Origin: Phytophthora sp. 'mugwort' | Taxonomy: Eukaryota; Oomycota; Peronosporomycetes; Peronosporales; Peronosporaceae | Length of the DNA: 64,000 nucleotides | NCBI GenBank assembly: GCA_033558025.1 | Contig: JAUCEF010000013.1 | Coordinates: forward strand, 1,419,001-1,483,000 | Reading direction: 5' to 3' | In this document: positions 55,651-64,000 of the stretch, piece after piece | Numbering within the stretch: position 1 is the stretch's first letter | Layout of the letters: each line of letters begins with the position of its first letter | Translations under genes and position numbers: made by a program | Notes under the pieces: generated by a model | Told to the model about the DNA's origin: nothing | Seen by the model: only the letters and a program-made list of their open reading frames with translations | The model's database searches: none

Positions 55651-56047
55651 GTGAGTCAATAATCTATTTTTTTGCGATCCGCATTGAAAATAGTATATTG
55701 TGTCTTGCATCTAGTTGCCAAAGTTGATAATTACCTCTCTCACAGTTGATCTGCCAGGTCTATGCGCGCTCATCAAAATGTTATCGCACTTAACTGTGTA
55801 TCATACAGTAGTGATCGCGCAAGGGATTTTTGAGTATTTCAGATGTGCTTTGGTCCATGTTTACACCTCACAAAATCACATGCAGGGCTGCTGAAAACTG
55901 TATTGAAGTTTATTGCAAGCACTTTGAAAGAATATATAATTGGTCATTATAAGCAGTTTCCTAGCAATAGATTATTGAATCCGGCAAACACAGACACATA
56001 GATTATGGATTCAATACCAGTCAATTAACAAGTTATCGACCTACCCT

Positions 56048-57731
56048 TCACTCTGCGTGCTTAACCGTTCGCACATCCCAGCAACCTGTATTTTGACGTA
56101 GAAATAGCAGCATCTCCAACGTATACGGCTGCAGAGAGTGCCGCTGCACGCCTAACGTGGTTCGAGAGACACTGAAGAATCGTTCGACTACGTTCGAGGT
56201 GGGCGGGATGGAGCCCAGCAGCTCATACGCTGGCTGGCGCTCTTCCAGTCGGCGCATCTGCAACCGCTCCACGAACGAGGCGCTGGCCCCGTTCTCCTCC
56301 TGCTGCGCACCCTTGCGTTGGTGCAGCAGCAAGGAATAGCACCAGCGCCGCCTTCTCAGCCCGTGTCAAGCGTTTCGCTTGACCCTTAAGCGCCCGAACG
56401 TAGCCCGACTCGCTGTGAGCAATGACCGCCCTTGGGCTTCATACAAAAATGCACACAAAGTATCATGTTAGTAACCAAACATAACCAACACTAATAAAGC
56501 ACATACGTAGATAACGGGAGTACTGCTCCTAGCAGCGATGAGGCTGCCGACTATACTCGAACATCAAGTAGGTTGACCCGCCTTGTAGTGCCTTAGACAC
56601 AGACTCGACGTCCTTCAGCTCGACGAGGAGGTCGCGCAGCCGACAATTGGCTGCCGCAGAAGGCAGCAGCTCTGCGATCACTTCGTCCTCGGTGTCCAAG
56701 AACGAAAGAAGCTCGAAATAACGATTTAGCATCGCTAACTGGAGCCCCAACAAATTTGCTGACGGAAGATGGTCGAAAGGTCGTCTTCAGTCTGCAGCCA
56801 CAGTAGTATCAAAAATTACAAATTTGGACAAAAGCTCACAATTTTTTTTATAAAATACCAACAATACTTGCCGTAATTTTGCGGAAAGGCTTAAGATTCA
56901 TAGCTTCAGCATCAGCGCCTCCACCAAGTCAAAATCATCTGCATGCTCACACAGTTGTGCGGCTACCGCTCGGTTGAGACGGTGGCTGGCACAACCCATT
57001 AGCAGCACGCCCATGATCGTAGCGAGGCGGCGGTTTACGGAGCAGTTGTCTCCGACAAGGAAGAGGCACTGCTCCAGTCGTTTGTTGTAGTTCCAACACA
57101 CCTTACTCAGGAAAGCTCGGTGCGTTGCGACGGAAGATCGTCGGACTCCTCGTTGATGAGTGGAGCCATGCAGAGCAGAGGGAAACGAACCTCGCCGGCT
57201 ACCTCGTACCACGTGAAGACGGCGATTAGTGCTCTGAACGTCAAAGATGAGACCGAAGTGCTTCGGCATATCTGCCGCGATCGAACGCTCGACGCCGTGT
57301 GTCACCGCGTCCAGCGCACGCCGCAGCGTCTGCACAAAGATAGGCTTGCGATTAGAGTACCTGACATTGTATCGCTAATTGTGAAGGGATGTTAGTCAGT
57401 CAGTCAGAAAGTGCATCTAAATATTTAACTGAAAAAATTACCGCCGAGCGAGCTTGCTCCCGCAGAAAGAGACAGGTAGGTTGCACTTGATCAGCAACTA
57501 CAGCCAGCCGAATGTATTCTGGTCGGAGTGGCGGACGTGGTGAGCAACAGACCCATCAGGTTCGTGTATCCCGTGCCGGTGGCGCTTCCGGACTGCGCCG
57601 CACGTACAGCGAAAGTACTCGAGGATGACCTCGTCGTACTGATCGCGGCGCGGCCGGAAGATAAAGTTCGCCACCTGCCTGTTGGTGAAGGTGGTGGGGC
57701 GGGGATGACGGGAAGCGGCGAGCATTTTCAA
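56048..57731 (-). pseudogene. hAT transposase relic 2 with BED-like finger
   Basis: The minus strand starts near 57731 with a BED-type N-terminus: TFTNRQVANFIFRPRRDQYD and ILEYFRCTCGAVRKR. The middle part reads LEQCLFLVGDNCSVNRRLAT near 57080-57020 with the catalytic Asp intact, and VLLMGCASHRLNRAVAAQL near 57010-56955. A later frame has RYFELLSFLDTEDEVIAEL near 56730-56670 and LLVELKDVESVSKALQGGST near 56635-56575. The C-terminal dimerisation domain reads ELLGSIPPTSNVVERFFSVS near 56225-56165. Each part is in a different frame. It is less decayed than its partner at 54439-55650 and belongs to the same family. Confidence 0.75.
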
Positions 57732-57899
57732 GGCTGGAGTTGGGCTTCAGGTAAATTTGGAAATGAAACTAGAGGCAGAAGCTTGGTCCTGGAGCTCGCA
57801 AAGACTGGCTCATACTACCGCATATCGCATGTAGAGAGCTGCACCCGATGTTCACGTCGAAGGTGCCGCCTACATAAACTTATATTCAAAGGATGCATA

Positions 57900-58491
57900 A
57901 CTTTTGACAGGGAGTAGAACTGTATTTATTTACACTACTGCTTCCTCGGTGATGTCTGAAGCCTGAAGTGGCGATATCAGCTCCCGCAGCGATGCGTCGG
58001 GCTTGTATGGACAGCATCCTTGGCGATACAGGCACTCCTTCCTGTCTCAAACTATTAACCCACTCTACAATCTCTAGCTCCATCTCTTTAGACAGGACAG
58101 TTCCTACACCTACGATCCGTACTTTGAGATGGGTTCCTTTGCGCCCCTTTAGTGCTTCCTCGAGCTTCACAGAGCTCCTTCGCCAGCGCTGGATCATGGT
58201 GCGCTTGGAGTGTAGAATTCTGGCGGTAACTCATGCCAAAAGTGCTCAATTATATGTCGCATTTTTGGCAGAGGAGCTGCGGCCCAGAATGATAGGATAG
58301 CTAGCTTCTTCTCCACCGACACGCTCTTGACGGATTCCGTGGAACGGTGCCGGCCCTTACCCCTAACGCGTAGCCTGCCCACGGGCGCGGCTTGACTCGC
58401 ACATGGCAAAAGTCGAATGCCGGTGCGCCGGTCCCGCCAGAGTGGTTGACGTTGGAGGGGTGCATCTCTTAACATGCGATTTGAAGCCATG
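57900..58491 (-). pseudogene. pogo/Tigger-like transposase N-terminal fragment
   Basis: From an ATG at 58491 (MASNRMLRDAPLQRQPLWRD) the minus strand reads to SVSVEKKLAILSFWAAAPLP, a helix-turn-helix start. A frame change near 58200 leads to LKVRIVGVGTVLSKEMELEI and VEWVNSLRQEGVPVSPRMLS, the CENP-B-type DNA-binding second half. It ends near 57900 without any catalytic region, so it is a 3'-truncated copy. Confidence 0.55.
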
Positions 58492-58680
58492 TCTGGCAAA
58501 TTATTCTGATTGGCTATTATGAGGGTGCAGCTGCGATATGCGGTAGCTCCAATACAATTTTAAGTCATTTTCGTGTAGCCATTAATACCTGTAAGCTATC
58601 AGTTACGTTTAAAAATACATTATTGGTCCAAATTGCAATTATTGCTGCACCAATTTATTTTTCAGCAGCCCTGATCAGAG

Positions 58681-60150
58681 GGGCAATATGGCGTTCCTGC
58701 AACCAGAGGACGACGCGCGTGTCTTCGAGGCGGCACTGAGCTTCATTGACGAGTACGCACTCGACTCTCCCGTCCTCAATGCGGAGACTCTGGGAGCGTC
58801 CGCGGTGGGGTGGCTGCTGTACCGTCATTCAAGAGTAAGCAATACCACGCGCTGTTAAACGGGGGCCCGTCATTCACGCTCGACTGTCGAAAGGCGTCGA
58901 CGATGGTCCCGTTCGACATGAAAACGCTGCAAAGTTCCTCCGCTCTGACTCGACCAAAGTCCATGAGGTCGAAGAAGGCGCCAAGCAATCCAAAACCGAG
59001 TTCGGGATGAAGCTCAATACGAGTTGGCATTTCTTCGGGAGAAAGTGGCGGCGCTGGAGCTGCAATTGGAAAGTTTTGCAGTTAAATACAGGGGCATTTA
59101 ACGCGGTGACGTCGCCAGTCCCAAGATCGTTGCAGTTGCCGCCAGTCTGGAAAGAGATGGCAATTCGACAGCGACGGCGGCGGGATGACGCACAGCGGGA
59201 GAATGTCCGATTGAGGCTTATCGTAGCGCGAAAGAGGAAGATGGCGGCGGGGAAGAGCACTATACTAGAAAACGACTTATTCAACAGGTGAGAAAACTTC
59301 CAGGCCGGAGGCTTTGGTTTGGCACATAATTGAGTCGATTTTGCTGCTACGGGGAGCTGAATGTTTGCGTAACAACGGGTTAAGTCTTGCAGAGAGCCGT
59401 CCTACGTGCGTGCTAGACTTCCAAGACGACATTAGAGACTTTCAGGATCTTTTCCAGCATCTTCAGACTGCTTACCACGAAGAAGATTTGCAGCTAGCGG
59501 ATTGTCTACACTGGAACCTCCAATTAATGCTATTCACGTTCGCATAGGTGTCGACGGCAAGATCATCGAGATTTTCTCGAACAAGCTTCCGTTCAGTCTT
59601 CGTGATACTGGGGATTCTGCATGGGATCACTTTAAAGGGGTCGAGTAGCACTTTGGTAACGGCGGACTGTATGCGAAGGCAGCCAAGGTAAACTATCTAA
59701 GCCCAGCTATAGACCTATCTAATGGGAATGGCGCATCTAACGCCGTCGAATTTGTTGCTACATTGCCCACACTGCAGATTCTTGACCAACCATATATCAT
59801 TATTGAGGACTTCTCAAAAGAAATGTTTTCGAACAATTCGCGGGCAGATGTGAAAGCGAAGCAGATCGCATCGTCCATTCCGATCGCGATATTATTCTCT
59901 TCGTCTTGAGTGTGACACCCATCGAGATCAAGCATAAACCAATTGACGGACTGGTGTATCACGCGCGAGAGTACGCTGTGACCAAGTAATTTTCTGACTC
60001 TACTTCCGAGCACGAACTGGCGCTCTTGCAGCTCTACGTGCGGGTCTCGTTTGACTACAATCCTGGTGTCGTGTATGGTTCTCGCCCTGTTCGGTTTGTT
60101 ACTCAGTTCGTAATTGGTAATGCGGGAGGAAGTCTCCGGTACTACCAAGA
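58681..60150 (+). pseudogene. oomycete basic-zipper family gene, broken copy 1
   Basis: The start (ATG 58688) reads MAFLQPEDDARVFEAALSFI. Then come a basic region and heptad leucines (RDEAQYELAFLREKVAALEL near 58995-59055) and VWKEMAIRQRRRRDDAQREN near 59149-59208. A first intron (59288-59396) and a second (59688-59777, GTAAAC to CTGCAG) match intron positions in copy 2. The later part has VLDFQDDIRDFQDLFQHLQ, DGKIIEIFSNKLPFSLRDT and QPYIIIEDFSKEMFSNNSR. Stops at about 59646 and 59978 and several frame changes kill it. I associate the pattern with proteins called M96 mating-specific-like in Phytophthora; the function is not known. Confidence 0.55.
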
Positions 60151-60590
60151 GCGCACAACGATTTATTGTACATGTATCGGAAGTTCAGCACCGTAAGAGA
60201 TATCGGAATGCTTAACAGTAGGAACATTAAAGTCGTGTGTCGAGTAAGAAATGCAAATACAAGCGGTCAATCAATCCATCTCACTGTAACAAACATACTT
60301 TTTTATCAGTATCAATCTTAGCCCGTCCGAGTTCTTCGACAATGTCCGAGTGGCTACCGAGTGGCAATCTGAGTGGCTGTCAACAATCGATTATTGTTGC
60401 TTGCGATAAAGTTATCCTCGTGTGTCCGTTGACCAAAAGGGTGACGAGATCTCTTATATGTGGCGAAACGCAGTGGCACCGTCGCACTGACAGGAAGGCA
60501 AATCCTGTAATCAAGCAGAGCGTTATCTGCCGTGCATCATCGCATTACCTACACGGCCCACTGATCAATTTCGCGGATAGGGAACGATAA

Positions 60591-62123
60591 ATGGCGAGTT
60601 TAGTGCGGAACGAAGACGCCGGCGTCCTGGAGGCAACACTGAACTTTGTCGACGAGTTTTGCATGTCGGGTATGGAACTCTCGGCGCTGTTGATATCCCG
60701 GGTCTCACCCAGCTCCTTGGCTCCGGAGGAAGCTTATTCCTATTAAGACAATCAACCAAACTTTGTTAACACCGTTCAAGTGCGAAGACCATCAACTACC
60801 TTTGAGAGATCCTCAGCTTGGGTATTCCACGACTGGTCGAGCATCGAAGCAAAGGACGCGACTTCGAAAGCCCAAGAAGGCTCCAAAGAGTCCCAATCGT
60901 GCGCGCAGTGAACGCAATTGTGAAGTGAAATATTTGCGTGAGAAGGTGATTGAGCTACAAAAGAAGCTGTTCTCGCTGCAGGAGAAACAGACCTTTCGCT
61001 CTACGCACGACGACGATGAAGTCCAAGAAACTAGCGTCGATAAAGTTGCATTTCTCGTGACTAACAACTCAAATGAGATGGTTGAATTATGGAAAGACGT
61101 AGCAAGTCATTAGAGACGTCGTCGCGAGCTGACAGAACGTGAGAATGTTCACTTGAAGATCATGCAGGGAGCCCAGCGCAAGGTGATGGCGAACTTGCGT
61201 GCGTTACTGAAGAAACAGGTAATGTACATGTTTGCAGCTTAAAAGCCAGAGCGATGTGTAGGTTGCCTATGTTGTGTTCTTGATATATAGCTCGTTGGAT
61301 GCTCCCAATTTCAAAATCGAAACCACTTTCTTGGTCGAGTGCTGAGCTTTCATGGTGACATTGGCGAGTTTCAGGAACTTTTTCACCATCTAAACGTAGC
61401 CTACTGCCAAGTTGACGACGTTTTCGCAGCCAATGGCCTCACCATGGAAACTTCTATTACGGATGTTCGCGTTCGCAAGCGTGACAATGGTAAATATCTC
61501 GAATTCTTCAGCAACAGCGTGTTGCCGTTCAGTCTGCATGACACCGCCGAAGCTTCGTGGACCTACTTTAAAGGAGAGGAGAAACACTTCGGAAACGGCG
61601 GCTTGTATGAAAAAGCAGCAAAGGTGTACGGGTATGAATTAAAGGAGCTTTCCAACTGCTACTTTAAGCGTCTCACCTGTCGTTTTAATACCTTCAGAAC
61701 CTCGACCAGCCCTACATACTCGTCGAAGACTTCACCAAGGAGTTGAATTCCAACAGTTCACGAGCAGATGTCAAAGTGAAGCAGGTCGTGCGACGCTACG
61801 TGGAGCGGAACCGCGATATTGTGATTTTTGTAGCGAACGTGGCTCCAGTTCAAGTCAAGCACAAGCGAATACGTGGACTCACTTACCACTTTCGAGGTTT
61901 TGCCGTAGCCAAGCGGTCTCCAATTTCAACTCCTGACGAAGAAATGTCCTCGTTGCAGCTAAGCTCGTGCATTTATAGTGACAACGGACACGACATGGCG
62001 TACGATCCTCGACATCTTCGCTCAGTCGTCAAGTTTGTGGTTGGAAACATCACGGGTAACGTCCGAAGCTACCGAGAGCGTATTGAAGACGCATTGGTTA
62101 GACGCTCTTTGCTCCAGCACTAG
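60591..62123 (+). pseudogene. oomycete basic-zipper family gene, broken copy 2
   Basis: It starts at the ATG at 60591 (MASLVRNEDAGVLEATLNFV). After a frame change near 60700 come a basic, heptad-containing part (NCEVKYLREKVIELQKKLFS) and the second helix RRRRELTERENVHLKIMQGA. An in-frame TAG at 61111-61113 lies between these. Introns at 61219-61290 and 61624-61697 (GT-AG, both phase 0) splice the rest: FHGDIGEFQELFHHLNVAYC, GKYLEFFSNSVLPFSLHDTA, then QPYILVEDFTKELNSNSSRA and VVKFVVGNITGNVRSYRERI, with the stop at 62121-62123. Apart from one stop and one or two frame changes it is close to intact. It is a tandem paralog of copy 1. Confidence 0.6.
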
Positions 62124-62359
62124 GGCATCCATCGATTTATAGCTGATACTCAAGCGAAATTCCATATTAGAAATGCCAAGAACGAAAATGTACTTGTTTA
62201 AAAGCTACTTCGAACATATAGGCACCATCGAACGCACTTGTACATTCACTTAAACTCATCTACGCTACCGTACTGAAAACAGCTAACATACAACATTGAA
62301 CGGCAAAAAAAGCAGTGAAGTTCGATCCTTCACCACTTGACTGGGTAGCGCCACTGCTC
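62124..62359. other. short intergenic stretch
   Basis: No gene seen. Lies between the broken zipper-family gene and the lost tail of the surface-protein gene. Confidence 0.4.
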
Positions 62360-62492
62360 TTAAACACTTGCATCGACAAACCCTCCACTTCCTGCTACAG
62401 CAACGACTGGCGTGTGGATTGCGTTGGAGTATTCGACGTCGCTTGTTTTACCCGCAGCGGGCGTGCGGACGGTGGTAGCGGCGTACGCCTCC

Positions 62493-63032
62493 TCAGCCTT
62501 CACTGAGGCGGGCGTGGGGACGTCGCTCGAATAGTCCGTCTCGGCTTCCTCTCGCCGGGGCCTTACGCTTCCTCAAGGCCACAACTGCGGCCACCATACC
62601 AAGCACTGCGACCAAGCAGCCAACGACGAGAAGGGGGACCGTTGCGCCGCTGCCTGAGCCAGTGCTGACGCTGTTCTCAGTCTCGTATTCCGCACGGGTG
62701 GTGGCGTATGCGACTCCGACAGTGCCCTCGCTTGAGTATGCCACGCCAACAATGCCAACGGTTGATGCGGACGATTGTTCCCCTGACTGTGTCGTATCAG
62801 CACTCTCCGTTGGTGCTGCCGTCGGGAACGTTGGAGCTGGCGTTGGGTCACTGCAGTTGGTCGGCGCGGGCGTCGGGATGTCCGCGAACGTCGTGGGCGC
62901 CGGCGTTGCAAAGACGACAGCCGCTTGGTCGTCCTGTGCCGATGCCGAGAGCTGAATGGCGTTCTGCGGGTCACCGGCTTGGGCGGCACCTGCGATGACC
63001 AGGAAGGTCGCGACGACTCCAGTGAATTTCAT
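62493..63032 (-). CDS. secreted type I membrane protein, TPAPT-rich
   Basis: A 179-residue frame starts at the ATG at 63032. Residues 1-19 (MKFTGVVATFLVIAGAAQA) are a clear signal peptide. The middle is rich in Pro, Thr, Ala and Ser with four repeats of the type PTPAPT (about residues 43-75), a likely O-glycosylated stalk. A membrane segment (VPLLVVGCLVAVLGMVAAVV) lies at about 132-151, followed by RKRK. The last 25 residues are Arg-rich and look wrong for the gene. In the next frame the sequence from about 62556 to 62360 gives an acidic, TP-repeat tail (EEAETDYSSDVPTPASVKAE and on). I infer a recent frameshift that removed about 65 residues. No known family is recognised. Confidence 0.7.
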   Translation of the reverse strand: MKFTGVVATFLVIAGAAQAGDPQNAIQLSASAQDDQAAVVFATPAPTTFADIPTPAPTNCSDPTPAPTFPTAAPTESADTTQSGEQSSASTVGIVGVAYSSEGTVGVAYATTRAEYETENSVSTGSGSGATVPLLVVGCLVAVLGMVAAVVALRKRKAPARGSRDGLFERRPHARLSEG

Positions 63033-63670
63033 GGTTCTTAGTTGGAGGGGGGCTTGTTAACGATCTGAAGTGCGCACTTGGAGGCGAAATGGAAAATGAA
63101 TGGAAGAGTGGAGCATCGCGCAAGTCGCTCCTGATGGTAGACGTCGGTGTCATGCGTCATGCAGACTGCACTGTAGAGATCAGCACTACGAAACGAAAGT
63201 CTGTCGCTGTATCAGTTGGTTGACCAGGCTGGATAAGAATTGTTTTTTACCGCAGTAAGCATGGGCGTGTAAAGTGCCAGGCAGTTGGTTGATGAGGGCA
63301 TGTGGTGAGCCATTCCACCGCCAAAGATCCGGCAGAATGGATCGTACGTGAGTCCCAGCCGGAAGTCGCACCTAGATGGAGTCAACTGTCAGTCAACCGG
63401 TTCATTGATGTTTGTGGTTGGCATTGGCGGCGTAAAATACTCACCTACGATCGACTAAAAGTACATGTGCCGGTATTAATACATGGTAACAGCAAGCAAG
63501 CTCCGTTCCAAGCAGACGACCACGCAAAGGCGGCCTGGCAGTCTTGTGCCTCGTCACGTCGTCTGATGTTAGTCAGCGCAGGTCGCCGTTATGTGCGCCA
63601 CACGATATTTTAATTTTTAATACTTTGCGCAAACGTCAACAGAGCCACGAGATAACTATGCTGGTTTGGT
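63033..63670. other. intergenic between divergent genes
   Basis: The stretch between the surface-protein gene and the HIS7 promoter. Short open frames (63302-63613 and others) carry no recognisable domain. Confidence 0.45.
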
Positions 63671-63944
63671 GATTGGTCCCTTTTCTTAAGCGAAGAAACC
63701 AGTCATAACAAGGATCTCTGTGATTGGTCCCTCAATGTGGGACCAATCAGTAGCCCTGGTCGCCATTTAACACTCAGTATATCAAGTTAACTATACTGAC
63801 GCTGCTGTCTAAAACAAGTTGTTGATTGGTCTATCAGCTACAACATATAACACATTGCAGTGCACAAGTGAAAGTGTACTCATCTCTTTTCATCCAATGA
63901 TACGGCGTCAGCAACGCCAGCCGCACAACATAAACGACAGAGCA
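63671..63944 (+). promoter_or_regulatory. HIS7 upstream region with five CCAAT boxes
   Basis: CCAAT or its complement ATTGG occurs at 63672, 63723, 63743, 63825 and 63894. Two of them form an inverted pair, TGATTGGTCCC and GGGACCAATCA (63721-63731 and 63739-63749). These fit binding sites for an NF-Y/HAP-type factor. The gene start follows 46 bases after the last box. Confidence 0.5.
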
Positions 63945-64000
63945 ATGGTGGAGGTGACGGTCCTGGACTACGGCGCCGGCAACGTACGCAGCCTGAAGAA
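63945..64000 (+). CDS. HIS7: imidazole glycerol phosphate synthase, 5' end
   Basis: Only the first 18 codons lie in the window: the ATG at 63945 is followed by VEVTVLDYGAGNVRSLKK. This is the first strand and loop of the glutamine amidotransferase domain (hisH part) of the histidine pathway enzyme; in eukaryotes this domain is fused to the hisF cyclase. The enzyme turns PRFAR plus glutamine into imidazole glycerol phosphate and AICAR. Whether the fusion is intact cannot be seen here. Confidence 0.85.
   Translation, partial: MVEVTVLDYGAGNVRSLK

Noticed and set aside
1..64000. Frameshifts as sequencing errors across the window
   Set aside because: The clearly recognised gene-island genes (RMD1-type, TRM61, PDCD4-like, both ankyrin genes, PRL, dioxygenase, TOM1-type, PRUNE) show none, while nearly every transposon frame shows several. 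Error alone would not sort this way.
1..64000. CRISPR array, prophage or bacterial defence island
   Set aside because: No regularly spaced repeats or cas-like genes; introns and gene families are eukaryotic.

Overview
The window looks like oomycete nuclear DNA, most like Phytophthora or a close relative. The signs are compact intron-poor genes with short GT-AG introns (61-97 bases in the genes I could splice), families of repeats with the pattern GHLEVVKWLHENRSEGCT typical of oomycete ankyrin proteins, oomycete-type transposons, and the start of a HIS7-type imidazole glycerol phosphate synthase at the right edge. Nothing suggests bacterial or viral DNA. No operon, CRISPR array, rRNA or convincing tRNA was seen.

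Layout. 1-15600 is decayed: two broken ankyrin genes, several MULE-type transposase relics, and a Ty1/copia relic that seems to have landed inside one of the MULE relics. 15683-24657 is a gene island: an RMD1/DUF155 protein, TRM61 tRNA methyltransferase, a 66-residue protein resembling the N-terminal region of PDCD4, two intact tandem ankyrin genes, and a PRL (PTP4A) phosphatase. 25600-35510 is transposon-rich: an aminotransferase relic, pogo/Tigger-like relics, a Ty3/gypsy chromovirus relic with its 3' LTR, and two IS630/Tc1-like relics. 37203-41713 is a second island: a secreted intradiol dioxygenase, a THH1/TOM1/TOM3-domain membrane protein and a PRUNE-type DHH phosphatase. It is bracketed by two copies of a 332-bp direct repeat that differ by one base. 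42771-58500 is again transposon-rich: a PIF/Harbinger element with both terminal inverted repeats and two genes, a second element with the same two-gene arrangement, pogo relics and two hAT relics. 58681-62123 holds two tandem broken copies of an oomycete family with a basic-leucine-zipper-like region. 62493-64000 holds a secreted surface protein and HIS7.

How the genes relate. The islands carry unrelated housekeeping functions (tRNA m1A58 modification, prenylated phosphatase signalling, possible translation control, phosphate chemistry, histidine synthesis), and I see no pathway that unites them. Ankyrin genes occur twice, as a broken pair at the left and an intact tandem pair. The intact genes carry no frameshifts while the relics carry many, so the frameshifts look like real decay and not poor sequence. 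I did not find a clear new defence or metabolic system. The most unusual items are the PDCD4-like microprotein, the exact direct repeat around the second island, the nested palindrome in the gypsy relic, the antisense reading frame in that relic, and the repeated tail-to-tail arrangement of the two Harbinger elements.
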